5,302 nt of DNA from DATGYC01 sp035298385 (GTDB lineage Bacteria > Bacillota > Sulfobacillia > Symbiobacteriales > Symbiobacteriaceae): the NCBI GenBank assembly GCA_035298385.1, contig DATGYC010000238.1, positions 1-5,302 on the forward strand, in the 5' to 3' direction. The notes under the pieces are model-generated. The model worked only from the letters and a program-made list of their open reading frames with translations, was not told where the DNA came from and did no database searches. Below are positions 4,795 through 5,302 of the stretch, one piece after another; the stretch's first letter is position 1, and each line of letters starts with the position of its first letter. A program made the position numbers and the translations under genes.

Positions 4795-5253
4795 TTACGG
4801 CCGCACCTTCTGGTCAACCAGTTGGATAATCGTGGCGACCCAGTCTGATATGTAGGGGAGGTTAGCCGCGATCAGCTTCTGCAAGAGGAAGATCGCCACA
4901 CCGGTCAGGAACGCAAAGCCGATGCCGTAGCCGAGGCCGCGCCCCATGCCGCTGACCAGGTTGATCCAGAACATGCGCCTAGGGTTCTCCCACATCGCCA
5001 TGTACTCGGCGAAGCGCATCTGGGTCATGCGGGCGTTGAGGAAGTCGATCTTCTGCTCGAGGGTAGCGTCAGCCGGCGGCCCTTTGCGTAGTTCGGCAAA
5101 GTGAAGACGCTGGGCGACCTTTTGGGCCCGCTTGCGCGCCAAGCGTTCCCGGTACTGCTCAAGGGGCCGGAACCGGTGCGGCTCACGTGGGCGCCCGCCT
5201 GTGCCTTCGGCCGGAATCTCGTCGTCCACGCCTGCTCCCGTTGGTTCTGCCAC
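4795..5253 (-). CDS. DUF5665-family membrane protein
   Basis: This 152-residue protein has unknown function. The N-terminal 30 or so residues are polar and acidic. A strongly basic stretch follows (RFRPLEQYRERLARKRAQK). The conserved part comes next: LNARMTQMRFAEYMAMWENP, then RRMFWINLVSGMGRGLGYGI leading into a membrane helix (GFAFLTGVAIFLLQKLIAAN). It ends LPYISDWVATIIQLVDQKV. This pattern (LNxRMxxMxxAEY, NPRR, GxxRGLGxxIG, NLPxI) is what I recall for DUF5665, a Bacillota family. Topology is one, possibly two, membrane segments with a cytoplasmic N-terminus. The start is GTG 5253, with GGGGGAG (plus 5261-5267) 7 bases upstream; a longer frame from TTG 5280 lacks such a site. It heads the visible minus-strand cluster. 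Promoter and operon start probably lie near or beyond the right edge. Confidence 0.85.
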   Translation of the reverse strand: MAEPTGAGVDDEIPAEGTGGRPREPHRFRPLEQYRERLARKRAQKVAQRLHFAELRKGPPADATLEQKIDFLNARMTQMRFAEYMAMWENPRRMFWINLVSGMGRGLGYGIGFAFLTGVAIFLLQKLIAANLPYISDWVATIIQLVDQKVRP

Positions 5254-5260
5254 GGCCCCA

Positions 5261-5267
5261 CTCCCCC
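5261..5267 (-). promoter_or_regulatory. Ribosome binding site of the DUF5665 gene
   Basis: GGGGGAG on the minus strand lies 7 bases before the GTG at 5253 and decides that start over the in-frame TTG at 5280. Confidence 0.6.
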
Positions 5268-5283
5268 GCTTTCCGTGCAAGTC

Positions 5284-5299
5284 GGGCTATGGACAGCCC
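5284..5299 (-). other. Short inverted repeat upstream of the DUF5665 gene
   Basis: GGGCT (5284-5288) and AGCCC (5295-5299) form a 5-bp stem with a 6-base loop, some 17 bases upstream of the DUF5665 ribosome binding site. It could belong to the 5' leader, an operator, or the end of a neighbouring element cut by the window edge. Nothing more can be said. Confidence 0.25.
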
Positions 5300-5302
5300 T
5301 TA

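Overview
The window is GC-rich bacterial chromosome. The neighbours DUF5665 protein, YteA-type TraR/DksA zinc-finger protein, lspA and an rluD-type pseudouridine synthase are typical of Gram-positive Bacillota. YteA-type proteins with a long C-terminal extension are best known from endospore formers. The base composition and the long (type 2) OMP decarboxylase suggest a high-GC lineage such as Symbiobacterium or Thermaerobacter. That placement is inference from gene content, not a database match.

Layout. Positions 2-1087 read on the plus strand: the 3' part of a sensor histidine kinase gene cut by the left edge, a 64-residue membrane/coiled-coil protein, and a 31-residue hydrophobic ORF. Positions 1088-1407 hold no gene. 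They contain an 11-bp tandem repeat (about 1171-1354) and a strong hairpin terminator (1373-1401) between the two convergent gene sets. Positions 1408-5253 are all on the minus strand, in transcription order: DUF5665 membrane protein, YteA-type zinc-finger protein, lspA, rluD-like gene, pyrF. lspA and the rluD-like gene overlap by four bases. The rluD-pyrF gap (2341-2461) contains a terminator-like hairpin and a nested set of inverted repeats that could form competing structures.

How they work together. The plus-strand genes look like a two-component signalling locus with small membrane proteins attached; the response regulator would lie to the left of the window. The minus-strand genes look like a housekeeping cluster covering lipoprotein maturation (LspA), rRNA/tRNA pseudouridylation (RluD family), UMP synthesis (PyrF) and two poorly understood Bacillota proteins. 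No phage, transposon, CRISPR or defence genes were seen. The parts that ordinary annotation does not explain are non-coding or very small: the 31-aa ORF, the 11-bp repeat, the pyrF leader, and a hairpin that covers the ribosome binding site of the yteA-like gene.
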